A DNA stretch of 64,000 nt from Phoenix dactylifera (taxonomy: Eukaryota > Streptophyta > Magnoliopsida > Arecales > Arecaceae): the NCBI RefSeq assembly GCF_009389715.1, contig NC_052407.1, forward strand, positions 6,234,475-6,298,474. Direction: 5' to 3'. Made by a program: the position numbers and the translations under genes. Numbering within the stretch: the stretch's first letter is position 1; every line of letters begins with the position of its first letter. Positions 35,487-46,232 of this stretch are shown here, in pieces. The notes under the pieces were generated by a model. It did not search any database, had not been told where the DNA came from, and was given only the letters and a program-made list of their open reading frames with translations.

Positions 35487-38400
35487 AGGATACCTATATA
35501 CATAGTGATGTAAGGATGTTATTTCTGATAAGTTGCATAATAGTTCCAAACATGTTCAGATTTATTCAGAATATGTATTTGTCATGACTACCAACATTTT
35601 GCAGCACCATAGTTGGAGATAAATCAAATTTTAGAGTTTTGATTTGACTCGATTGGTGAAGAACCATTGGATTTGCAAGATTTATTGATATCAGCCTAGT
35701 ATTAATTTGTCAAAGAGTCAGATTCAGGTTTTGTTTGATGATGTGCAAAGGACCTCTTCTCAAAGCGCAAGGAAGCTGTTAAAATCTATGTTATTGTATA
35801 ATTTTCCAATCTTATCATGTTCTATCTATTGTCTATATTTTAACTTCGATATATAGAATTATTAGTTAGCTTAGGTGTTTATATATTCATGTTTATAATC
35901 TCATCTTTTTTTTTCCTCTGATGTTGATGTAGTGAAATTATCTTGTTTTGGCTTTTGTTGGCTCCACAGATTTTCTGGCCATTCAAGAACTAATGTGTTG
36001 GCTAAAGAATTTGTTTTTTTGGTCCAGTAGGATGTTTATTGTTATTTCTAATATCGTTTACTCCATCCTTGCAGCTTGTTTGCCTTGCAACCTTTCTAAA
36101 AGAATCTGAGAATGACAATTTTGATCCATATCAGGTAATTTGGCCATGTTCAAGAAAATGTCCTCATTTGGTTCATGGTGCTTGACTTTCGATAAGAATT
36201 TTTTTTGCAAAAATCCTGAAACATATATTGTTTCATTTTCCAGGAACTTCTGAAAGTACTGATCAATTTTATAGATGTTGCTGGACTTTATTTTGCATTG
36301 ACACAGTTGACTCACAGAAACATCTCTCAAAATCATAAATTTCAGGCTGTTGGACTAGGCGAGTTGGACATCCCTGCAATCATTTAATTTTGCTTTCTCA
36401 TAATCATAAACACCAAGCTGTTATTTTCAATGTCTATTTTTTCATGAATATTTTTTTTTTGTTATTGTACCTGCCATGTTTGCTTAGATCTAATGAACTT
36501 GCAAGACTAAAACCGTTCTTAATTGCATTGTGATTAATATTTTGTAGCTATATTCATTTATGTGCTTGTATTTCAGTTGGTAAACAAGCCGATGAGCTTG
36601 TATTTTTAAGTTGGTAAACACCTTTACTAATGATACTGCTTCTGGCTATTTGCAGGTTGGGCTTTTGCGGATTCTGTTTTGCACCGATTGGCACCTCTTT
36701 GGGTTGGAGCTAGAGGATTGGAATTTACATGGGAATACATATTTCAAGGCTTTGAAGCAAATGCTAATTTGGTGTGTTCTCCTATTCTTTCTCAACTTCT
36801 TAAATTTTGTATGTAATCAATCAGCACACAACTTATGACCGCAATGTTTGCTTTGTTGGTCTGCAATAGCGTATTGACAAAAAAATTCTGGTAGCTAATT
36901 GGTTGGATAAGACTGCTTACCGTATAAATTACTGCCATATAAGAAAAAAGTTGAATATATATAAAGGGGATTTAATTTTTGAACCAACTTTATTGCTTAG
37001 CATATTCAATGATCATTTTTGTTTAATCTGCAATCTATTAAACAGGCATATCAGTCTGTATATTTGAGAATATTATGTTATTGGTTCCTTTTATTGAGTC
37101 TCTTTAACTGATAAACTATTATTTTGTCTGATTTCAGGTATTAAATTTGTCCCTTGCTGCACTAGGATCCTTGATGTGGCTAAGGAAGAACAAACCCAGG
37201 ACTTTGATTCCAATCATTTATGCATGTGCTGGGGTTCTTGCAACAATGCCATCTATCACTAGGTTTTTTATCTCTCCTTGTGTTCATACTTGTTGAAGGC
37301 ATGATCATAGTATGGGAATGAAGCAACATAGATCAAATTATTATGTGAATATAACTAGATGTTTGCAATTTGCTTTACCATGGGCTATAGCATGTTTGCT
37401 TTCTTTAATTATTTGATGTCCTAAAAATATGTAATGGTACTCCAAAATTTTCATTCAGTATTTCTACTTTGCACTTTGTAGTAGGGCTAGAAATGGGATC
37501 GGGTTTGCTCATTGCTCATTTGGCCGGGCATCTTTAGGTTAGGCTTTGGACCTGGCCTGCTAATCTTCTTGTCAGGCTTGGGCTTAAAGCCCGATTCAAT
37601 TTTTGGCTAGATTTGGGTGTAGGACAGCCCAGTTTTGGGCTTAAGGTTGGTTCGGCCTGAAAACTAGACCTGGTTAGAGGTCTGGACTACTTAACTCTAA
37701 ACCCATAACTAGGCTGCTCAAAAACTAAGCAGCCTACCTGACCCACCTAAGCCCGACGCGTTTTGGAGGGGCCTGGGCCTGGTTTTTCAACTTGGTGGGC
37801 CAGACCGGCCTAGAAATAACTTGCTTCGACCCGACCAAACTCGTTATTTAAATTAATCAATATATAATATATATATATATATGTATATATATGATATTCC
37901 TTAAATATCCTAAGAGTTTTACAAAATTCCATCCCTAACCTACAATCCTTAAATCCCAAATCCCATCACCTTCTTGCTTCTCTGCGCCTCCTTGGTGCAT
38001 TGCCCGCTCCCCGTCTTGCCGCCGCCGCGTCGTCCGCTTCTCCTCTTGTAGCCGTTATGTCGTCCGCTTCTTCTCTTGCAGCCGCTGCATGGCCCACTCT
38101 CCCTCTCGCCGTGTTGCGTCATCCCCTAATCGTCTCACCGACGTCATGTCATTCCCTCGCCCTCTTTCCACCGTCACAATTTGAAAAGCCTAAGGCCCGA
38201 TCCAATGTCCCTTGGGAAGTAAGCCCAGGCCGGGTTGGGCTCGGGCCTCACTAATTTTGGTTATGTGTGGGGCTGAGCCCGGCCTGAACCTGGCTGGGCT
38301 CACTTGGTAAGCAGGTTTACCCATAACCCTAACCCAATAAAACCTGCCAACACCCACTGACACTATGATTAATCCCCTAAGACAAATTAACCCCCTAACG

Positions 38401-41400
38401 CTATGTTTAACTCATCCTCTCTATAATTAACTCTTAACCCATAACCGAGGGCTTAACTCTTCGCTTGCATACCCTAATCTCCCCTAAACCCTAAGCTCAT
38501 AACCTGGTTGGCCAGCCATTCCATGTGGCAGAGGGTGGATGGTGCGGTGGCAGCAGAAGGCGCAGTCGGAGTAAGTGTCACCCCTCTCTTTGTCTACTTC
38601 TTCGCTATCTTTAACGACCCATTCCACCTTGTCCTCGAACTCTCCTTGATGCTGGCCTTTGCCCTAGACCTCCTCTCCACCATGACCTCGACCTCTCCCC
38701 CACTGATGTGTCCCATCCTCTCTCATCTACCTCCAAAGCCATTGCCAACCTCCTCCGAGTTCCGCTACTCTACTTGCCCCTCTCCCTCTACATCGCCCTC
38801 GTTCACCCCGCCCGTGTTGGTTGCCCCACCCAAGCTCGTCACCGCGATTCCCTCTCCTACAGCCTCAACTTCCATTGCGACTGCCTTTCCACCGCTGCCC
38901 TTGTCAACATCCTCAGAAACAATCAAAGCTTATTTAGGTTATGGCCATCTGTGCTCTGGGTTAGGCTCAGTTTGGATCCTGGAAAAAATTTTCGGGCTTA
39001 GGCCCGGACAAAACTCGAAATTTTTATCGGTCATGCTCAAACAAGAGGGAAGCCCGAACTAGTGTGGTCTAGTTCGCGGCTTATCTATAGAATGCGAGGA
39101 ATATTATTCTTGACAATATATGACTAATGAAATTTATTCGTCAGTGTGCTTAGTTCATCAGGTTCTTATGTACCACTAACATCCATTATGTGGAAGTTGC
39201 ACTTCTTGCCACTGTTTACCTTAGAAGCTAAAAATCATGGACTCCATTGTACTCTCAGCTTATCGTTCGCAAGAAACGATGAGGTGGATCACCTTGTCTT
39301 TGTCTTTGGACCCTTGAGCTTGGACAGTGATAGCTAGAAACTTGCCTGCCTCAGTTAATCTTGCTGAAGGTTAAGCTTGTAGTTTGTAATTTTGGTTTGA
39401 TTACCTTTGTTTTGCACTTTGGGTTGATTGCAGTCCTAGGTTTTTGGCTTAAAGCATTTTGCATTGAATATGCCATCCACAATGCAAAACCAAGTGTAAT
39501 TCTTTTTCCAAGCAAGTATAATTTGGATCTTTTAATTTATATTAAATGATATTTTTATATATAGGTGTAAAAGGGATAAAACTAGAAGAATAGTCATCAG
39601 GTTGACTGCAAGTTGTAAACCACTTCTAGAGTATGAAAATAATCTTATTTCCATTTTTGTCAACTAACTTAGGATAGAAGGTGAAGACATGAAGTAAGAT
39701 GAGTGGAAGTTGCGAGAAAGTGTAGAAAAGCTTGCAATAACACCATAGGTAGCCCCTAATAGGAATTATAGGTGAACATGGGTTATAAAGTTGTTTTAAA
39801 AAGTTTGGACAAAACTCAATGGTTAAGTTTATGTAAAAAAAAAAAGAAGGGAAATATAGGAATATTGACCTATCTATGTCAACCATTGTGGATAATCCAT
39901 GTTAGTATGCTGGGATATACATGTTAATTTTAAAACCTTTTAACCTCCTAAAGATGGCCGTCACAATTTCTGGGTTGAATGAAGTGTGGTGTATAAGGAT
40001 AATTTTTAGACACAAATTTATGAATGTACGTATGTATTTGTGTGTGTTTGTTTGTTTGTTTGCAGGCTTATTTCTTTCCCTATTAGAAGAATCAAATCCA
40101 ATAAGGTATAGGGACTGAGACAGATGCAGTCAAATTTTGAACATCATCAAATTTAGGCACTAAAAGCTCTTGAAATCATAGTGTCTTAAATCCAAAGATA
40201 TTTGCCTGTAAAGGAGTAGGTAATGCAGGCACAGTCCAAGTTCCGGACACTGAAGAATATGGCAAAGATGAGAATGCAAAGGTGGGCATGTGGAAGATAA
40301 ATGCATACATATGAGTAGCTTAGAGGAAGCTTAGGACTTTGTGGTTGAAAGTTTTGAAACACTAGGACATATGATTGAGATAAGATGGCCAGACGTAACA
40401 ATATAAGATGAACTTGCTATTAGAATTGTATGATGGGGTCTAGGAAAATCTTGGAACGTGTGAGAGTGGATTTGACAGTTCAACAAATGCGTGATGTTAT
40501 GAAGCTAACCCCAAATTGAATGGACCAGGCATATTGGTTATGGTTCTTGGGATTATTAATGTGATTCAAAATATGCCCGTACAACTTGAATAACGACTGT
40601 TTTGCATTGGTGTGTATTCTTTAATAATATTATTTTGTAGTGCAATCATTTTGTTTTGAGCCATCTAAGAGCTCATATGTTTAATCCAGATCTAGTTGAC
40701 TCCTTGTGATATGTAAGCATTTGGTGGATTAACTGGCATGATCTACATTTTCTGAAATTTTGCTAGTGGATTGGGTGCTTGACTAGATTGGTTGTAATTA
40801 TATGCTGAGAATGTATTTGCAATCTGCATCTCTACTGTCAAGAGTTTCTGTACCCTAGTCTGATTCATTTAAATGTTTCTGTAACTACAATTTCAAGTAT
40901 ACATGTTCATAATCAGTTGAAGTTTACTATCAACAGGGGTGATGCCAAGCATTTATTTATTACAATACTATGGCGAGCAAAGACTTATATTGGAATTTTT
41001 GTGGGCCCAGCCGGTGCCCCTCATTTAGTTAATCCTTTAGCTATTGGTAGTGATTTTCGATCACATCTCCTGGTTGGACTCTTTAAAAATCTTCCTCACA
41101 GATTCAAATGTGTGATTCCAGACAACATATTTTCTGTCAAATTTTCTTTCACTGTGATATCATAGATCTGGATTAACTTTTAATCGAGTGATTATTTTGA
41201 TTACAAGCCACTCAAAGCTTTTACCTCATCATGTATTTATCCGCCGCATAATGTTTATACTTGCTTATGAGATGCTTTCTTTGCAATTGACCCTTGGCAC
41301 TTAGAAGGATAGAGCATGGTGTCATTAAATTCGGGCAACTAGTTAGTTGCATAATTTTGGGTTAAAAAAAAAAGGAATGCTTTGTCTTAATGATAAGGCG

Positions 41401-41762
41401 AGTATTTTTGTTGTTTGTTTCATTCTGCATCATGATTTGCACTGATGGACATTCAACAGTGCGTCTTGATTTTGTTGAGGCCACATACTACTTTATATGT
41501 GTTAATTATTGTGTTGGAATTTTCTGGTTGAGTATGCAAAGCTCTTACGATTGTGCCTGACTTCATAGGCATTATGATTTCTGTCCATTTCAGTTGGCAT
41601 ACATGCTTGTGAATATATTGAAAAGTCTATGGATCTTGCAGCTATTTGAGAAGAGCTTTGGGATGGCAGCCTGCAAAGGTGGTGAGCTTTGAATTGTTCT
41701 CCTCGTTGATGATGGCTTTCATCAGTTGGCAGCTTTTTTCTGCTTGTCAAAGATCAGCCTAA
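32408..41762 (+). CDS. TMEM147: Transmembrane protein 147 (BOS complex subunit), seven exons
   Basis: Exons 32408-32484, 35275-35344, 36075-36134, 36244-36358, 36656-36771, 37138-37262 and 41642-41762 join in frame to 684 nt (227 aa, close to the 224-aa animal protein). The start [12 protein letters not shown] and the blocks [46 protein letters not shown] and the terminal [12 protein letters not shown] identify the family. Known role in animals: an ER multipass membrane protein that joins Nicalin and NOMO in the translocon for multipass proteins; the plant role is inferred from this. About seven hydrophobic segments are visible. All introns are GT-AG except intron 4, which must use a GC donor at 36359-36360 to keep the conserved GLGWAFAD in frame. 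Introns 1 (2.8 kb) and 6 (4.4 kb) are enlarged by repeats. Confidence 0.95.
33760..34485. mobile_element. Degenerate GGGTC/CCCGA-rich repeat in TMEM147 intron 1
   Basis: The left part has GAGCCCGGCTCAGC, AACCCAACCCAA and GTCTGACCCGATTG. The right part has GGGGCTGGGTT, GCTTGGCCCGA and GGTTGGGCCAGTTCGATTTGC. Such subterminal GGGTC/GACCC runs resemble the bounded element at 26510-26920. A GA-rich centre (33950-34190) separates them. I could not fix the ends or a target-site duplication. Confidence 0.5.
34821..34877. repeat. Compound (TA)n-(GT)n microsatellite
   Basis: A TA run passes directly into a GT run inside intron 1 of the TMEM147 gene. Confidence 0.95.
35398..35483. repeat. (TA)n microsatellite, about 86 bp
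   Basis: Uninterrupted TA run in intron 2 of the TMEM147 gene, beginning about 54 bp after the exon 2 donor. Likely length-polymorphic. Confidence 0.97.
37482..39065. mobile_element. GC-rich repeat insertion in TMEM147 intron 6
   Basis: Starts with TAGGGCTAGAAATGGGATCG, the usual head of GGGTC-type hAT elements, and continues with many GGCTTGGGC, CCCGACCAAAC and GGGCCTGGGCC words. A CT/CG-rich centre (37970-38900) follows, and further GGCTTAGGCCCGG and GGAAGCCCGAAC words lie near 38995-39060. It is strikingly GC-rich against an AT-rich intron. The open frames inside (for example 38508-39062) look like chance. The right boundary and target-site duplication are unresolved; it may be nested or composite. 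Confidence 0.6.
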
Positions 41763-43615
41763 CTACTGGAGATTGCCCCCAGTTAGTTATTTGGTCAGGG
41801 AGAGGTTATCCACTACCTTTGATTCTGTTTACCCAAAAAAACAAAGCACAGATGTAAGAAAATTCGCTCGACATGCTTGCAGTATTTTGGCCTGCTTTCC
41901 GATTTCGGCATGTCATTTTGATGTTGATGTAATTCTCTGCTTAAGCTGGATGCAGTATGGAGCAATCTCGGCCTCTTGTACTCATGGAGACATTGTAGTG
42001 TAATTCAAGAGCTGCTTTTGCTTATATGTTTTTAGCTATGCTGACTGAGTTGAGTAAAATTGTTCAGGTATTAAAACAGCATTGTAATTGATTGCCTGCT
42101 AGTTATAAAGGTTCATTTGACTACGTGGTTTTATGCAAAGTCTGCCTGCCATTTTCCCCCCATTTCTCAGTTCCCTTCCTTTATGGTCTGTTCATTTATT
42201 ATAACATCTGTTGGCCATGTTAAGTCTGAGCACTGCAAAAATTGGCTATGTTGATGGCGTTGCGCCATATTTTGACAAAAAGGCATGATTTTGAAATCTT
42301 GTTTTCATGGTCCCTTGCTGTGAAATTCTTTTGTCGACATTAGATCCGCATCTTGAATCATATCCTCGACTAATCTAAGTTGGTTTCAAAAAAAAAAAGA
42401 GGGAGTGTTGGCTATAATCCTCCATCAATTAATGCAGTTAAGATTTGTTGAATGCTTTTGTTTTTTCAGAAGGCAAAGATATCTTATAGGACTTGTTTGG
42501 TTTGTGGGAAAAGAAAAAGAAAAAAGTGTGGCTAACAAAAAAATAAAAAAATATTTTTTATTTGGTTAGGGTTTTTAAAGAAGAAATGAAAAAGTAGTAT
42601 TTTTATGAAAATAAAATTTTTATATTTTATAAAAAAGAAAAATTTATGAAAAATTTTAAAAAGTTACATTTCCACGGTTTGTAAATTAGGGTTTCTCTTT
42701 TTTTAAAAAAAATATTCTTAAGTCATCAAAATCTATGGATAAAGTTTTTTCTTTATTAAGAGTATAATAGGTATTTCATATATTTTTTTTCTTCAATATA
42801 GTAGATGCTTAACCAAATATAATTTACTCTAAAATTTGTTACTTTTTCATGATCAATTAAATATATTAAGATCATTTTCTTAGGTATCACATCTTCGAAA
42901 ATTATTTTTTCAAAAAAAATATTCTAATAAGAAAAAATTCTTTTTGCGAACCAAACAAGTTTATAGTATAGTAAGGTCTCCTATTAGAATGAAGTTTGTA
43001 ACTCAATATTACACTTTAGTTGGAGAGAGTTGGAAATAAGAATGAAAATGTGTGACTCTTATTGTATAGGACTCTGAAATGAGAATGAGCGACTCCCATT
43101 GCATTTGATTAGAGGATATGGGAATACCTCAATTCTCCAAAATTCAATTCCGATTCTGATTCTGGTCATCAACAAAAAATGTTAATTCCAATTCCGATCA
43201 TGAACCAATTGCATCCTAATTAGCTTTAAAAATCATTACTTTCTAATGAATTGTGTCAACACCCTAAAGCTGATCAACTGAAGTGGCATTACTAAGTTAG
43301 CAAATTAGTTATAAAACGAGTTTATTTAATTTCACGTCTTTTAATTATAATAGAATATCTTGTAACCATTAACAATCTACAATAATTTTTTTCTTAAAAA
43401 AATTTGGCATCATTAACATAATACCTAACCATTCTCTTGAGGAACAGCAGCACGTACCAAGAAAAGAATTGCAGAGATTAGCAGACCGTCTTTAATCAAA
43501 TTTCAATCTTTCAAGAAATCTTAATTAGTAGTTCCAACCGAATATATAATTCAGCCCGAAACTTCCAAACGAAAATAACAAGGACTACATCGAAAGAAAC
43601 AAACTCGCCATCCTT
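41763..43615. other. TMEM147 3' UTR and spacer to petM
   Basis: Contains the inverted MITE copy at 42489-42961. At 43020-43220 an AATGAGAATGAG / AATTCCGATTCTGATTCTGG segment resembles another MITE family, but I could not fix its ends. petM and TMEM147 are convergent. Confidence 0.5.
42489..42961 (-). mobile_element. AT-rich MITE, copy 1
   Basis: Left end GGACTTGTTTGGTTTGTGGG and right end TTTTTGCGAACCAAACAAGT are inverted repeats. The reverse complement of the interior matches the element at 53823-54385 over hundreds of bases (for example ATATGAAATACCTATTATAC). The target-site duplication could not be settled (TATA or TTA both possible). Confidence 0.75.
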
Positions 43616-43990
43616 CTACTCCTCTTCCTCCAAAGATGCCTCCACTCGAAGAATAACGAAGCCCACGGCCACCCCGATTAACACAAGGACATTCATGATC
43701 GCCGCAATCTTAAAAATCTCAGATGCAGCATCGCAGGTGGAAGAGAGAGCTCCACCTTTCCCCGTCTTTCCCCGAGGCGAGGACTTGAGAGAGCTCACAA
43801 CCATGGCGAAGGCCCGGGCAGTGCAAGCCGGAAGGCCAAGGTTGGAAACTCCGTTGCGAGCTTTGAGCCCCCCAAAGGAGCTCAGCCCTTCAATGTACGC
43901 CACACCGGACTTCTTTCTCAGTGAGGAGTTCAGGCTGCTCGAGCATGAGATCGCAGCTGCCGGGAGTGTTGCTGGAGAGAGAGCTGCCAT
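43616..43990 (-). CDS. petM: Cytochrome b6f complex subunit PetM, plastid precursor
   Basis: Single-exon 124-aa precursor. Residues 1-85 are rich in Ser, Ala, Leu, Lys and Arg and lack acidic stretches, as expected for a chloroplast transit peptide. The mature part begins near [12 protein letters not shown] (about residue 89), has one membrane span (about 93-116, [19 protein letters not shown]) and an acidic tail EEEE, the layout of PetM (subunit 7 of the b6f complex, a small single-span subunit in thylakoids). I chose the ATG at 43990 ([10 protein letters not shown]); an in-frame ATG six codons earlier (44008) would add MWALSE. Two GGATAAG motifs and a TATTTAAA box upstream fit a light-regulated gene. 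Confidence 0.92.
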   Translation of the reverse strand: MAALSPATLPAAAISCSSSLNSSLRKKSGVAYIEGLSSFGGLKARNGVSNLGLPACTARAFAMVVSSLKSSPRGKTGKGGALSSTCDAASEIFKIAAIMNVLVLIGVAVGFVILRVEASLEEEE

Positions 43991-44281
43991 CTCTGAGAGA
44001 GCCCACAACCTGAACCATATACTATGTTGTTAGTTCTGAGAGTATAAAACTTCGATTCTATGATTAGGTGGTGGAGGAGAGAAATGGAAGCAGGAAGTTG
44101 ACAAGGAGAGAAGGACGGTGGATTACCTGTTGTAAGTTTGTGGCTGAGGCTAAAGGAATGGAGAGAAGGTGGGAGGGAGGAAGGGACCTTTGTATGATGA
44201 AAGGAGGGGGAGTTTTGGATAAGGTGAGAGGAGGATGGTTGGCTGCCACAGAGATTCTTATATCCTTACTTGGGAGGAGAG

Positions 44282-44289
44282 TTTAAATA
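44282..44289 (-). promoter_or_regulatory. TATTTAAA box upstream of petM
   Basis: Minus-strand CAGTATTTAAAC about 290 bp before the petM start codon. This would imply a 5' UTR of about 260 nt, which is long but possible. Confidence 0.35.
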
Positions 44290-46232
44290 CTGGCCAGGAA
44301 AACTGGAGGTCTAGAATTGTTGACACTTGGACAAGTCACAAGTGAGGTCTCCCTCTTTTTTTCTCAGGGAAAAGAAAAAATTGGAAATAATTTGTCATCT
44401 TCGATGGATGTAATAATTCCAGGATAAGATGGGTTAAGCTAGGATAAGTTTTTCCTTTTTTGGTAAATCGATTTTAGCTCATAGTTATACTTTTTAATGC
44501 TGGATTGAAAGATAAAAAATTTACTGTTTGTGTATTCTTTTTGTTAATAGAGAGAGATTTCGGTCAATTCACTAATGAAAGATGAGTAAAATATAGGAAT
44601 AGTTCTGCTTTCATGGTATCTAAGGCATTGTTGATTCCCCATTATCCCTCATTTGACCAAAATGTCAGGATCAACCATCTCAAACTATCCTGTTACATGT
44701 TTGGCATTTATTTAAGGGATCTGCAAGCACATATGTAATGGTACTGCAAATCGGATGGCAACATATGACCGTCGCACTGGAACTACAACGTGGACTACTA
44801 CGGTAATTGTTTCTTCAGAATTTCTGAATATTTTATTTTCTAATTTTCATGAATATGTTTACATTAGATGGATAAAATAAAATCTGAGTTACAAAAACAA
44901 AAACAAAAAAAGATGACAGTTTCCTTGAAGTTTCAATGGAACCAAGAGGGGAGAGTTTTCCCAAAGATAGACTTTGATATGAAAAAATCCCAAATAAATT
45001 GGGATGTTGGAAATCACCTTTTAGAACAAATCCACTGTTCTTCTTTTTCAAGGATTCTTTGATCTCTAAGCTCCCGATTGCTTCAATTTCTCTCCACTGC
45101 CGTGCCTTCTTTCTCTTTAAACATTTAGTTAGACGGGGGACTTACCAGGGATAAATTATCTAGGCATCTAAACAGGCCCCTAAGTTTGAAAAAGTTTTTA
45201 CCTGAGCAGCATTCTTTGACATTTTTCACCCTTTTCCAACATTAGCTGTTGTGACAGCAGCACAAAAAAAAAAAAAAAAGAAAAAAAAAGAGAGGAAGAG
45301 ATTGGGAAAAATTCATGATTATATCATTGTTTCAATGTTTATCAATTTTTTCCCATCGTATATCACTCATTGTGATAAGATAACAAGTAAATGACAGCCG
45401 ACGTTACTGTTACAACAGCCATTAGCCTGAACCCCGGCTATAGCTTTACTCCTTGTTCCCTTTTCATGTTGGTCACTGAATATAAGTTTCTGCTGACTAA
45501 TTAATAGATTGATCCATTTGCTATAGAAGCAGGTTTTGCTCTTTGGTTAGCAAGAATGCATACATCCAGTGATTAAAGATGTCATCAAATGCACCTTCCA
45601 CGCGCGGTGGATGGTGGCTTTAAGATACATTCATAGCCACGGCATCCAGCATGCATCTCAAGGTTTAAAATGTCATCACCAAATTAGCACTGATTTCTTC
45701 AGTTATCAAATATTCCTGTGCACTAGTACCACAGCATGCTGAAAGACTGTCTCCATGTTCCTAATCCATGGCATCCGACATCCAGATTACAATGGAGCGA
45801 AAACTTACCATTGCACCAAGACTCACCCTCTTTATGAAGTATCTGATTAGACTTAAAAAAAACCACACCAACATGCACAGGCTTGATCATCTGTTCTCTA
45901 AGCAAATCTTGATACTGAAGACCAACCTGGAGTCATCTCCAACTTCCTGGAATGCTTTTCCAGATTACCAGTGCACCGAGGAATAAGCAACCAGTTACAT
46001 TTATTGGTCCTTGCAACACCTTGACACCATAGGATAGGTAGTTGTTATTGCACTTCAATTTAGAGCAGGTTACCAAGAACTAACTCTAATTTACATAATC
46101 GAGTGCGTACATTTTCAGCATCAGTCCTAGCGTATATAGCATGAAGTCAGAAAAGACCTCTCACTTTGCAGGTATGTGACAGCAAAATGGTAGTGTACTG
46201 AAGCAAAACCTTCAGTTCCTCACACAAAACCA
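44290..46232. other. petM upstream region and B3-gene downstream region
   Basis: I-box pair at 44422-44448, poly-A tract at 45264-45290, then AT-rich sequence that probably includes the 3' UTR of the B3 gene. No other coding signal. Confidence 0.5.
44422..44448 (-). promoter_or_regulatory. Paired I-box (GATAAG) motifs upstream of petM
   Basis: GGATAAG occurs at 44422-44428 and again at 44442-44448, exactly 20 bp apart, and GATAAG occurs once more near 44218. I-boxes are known elements of photosynthesis gene promoters. Function here is inferred from position. Confidence 0.4.

Noticed and set aside
35339-35587. 82-codon frame of alternating Ile-Tyr
   Set aside because: Translation of the TA microsatellite.
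38508-39062. 184-codon plus-strand open frame
   Set aside because: Lies in the GC-rich repeat of TMEM147 intron 6; Pro/Ser/Thr-rich with no domain and an overlapping frame equally open.
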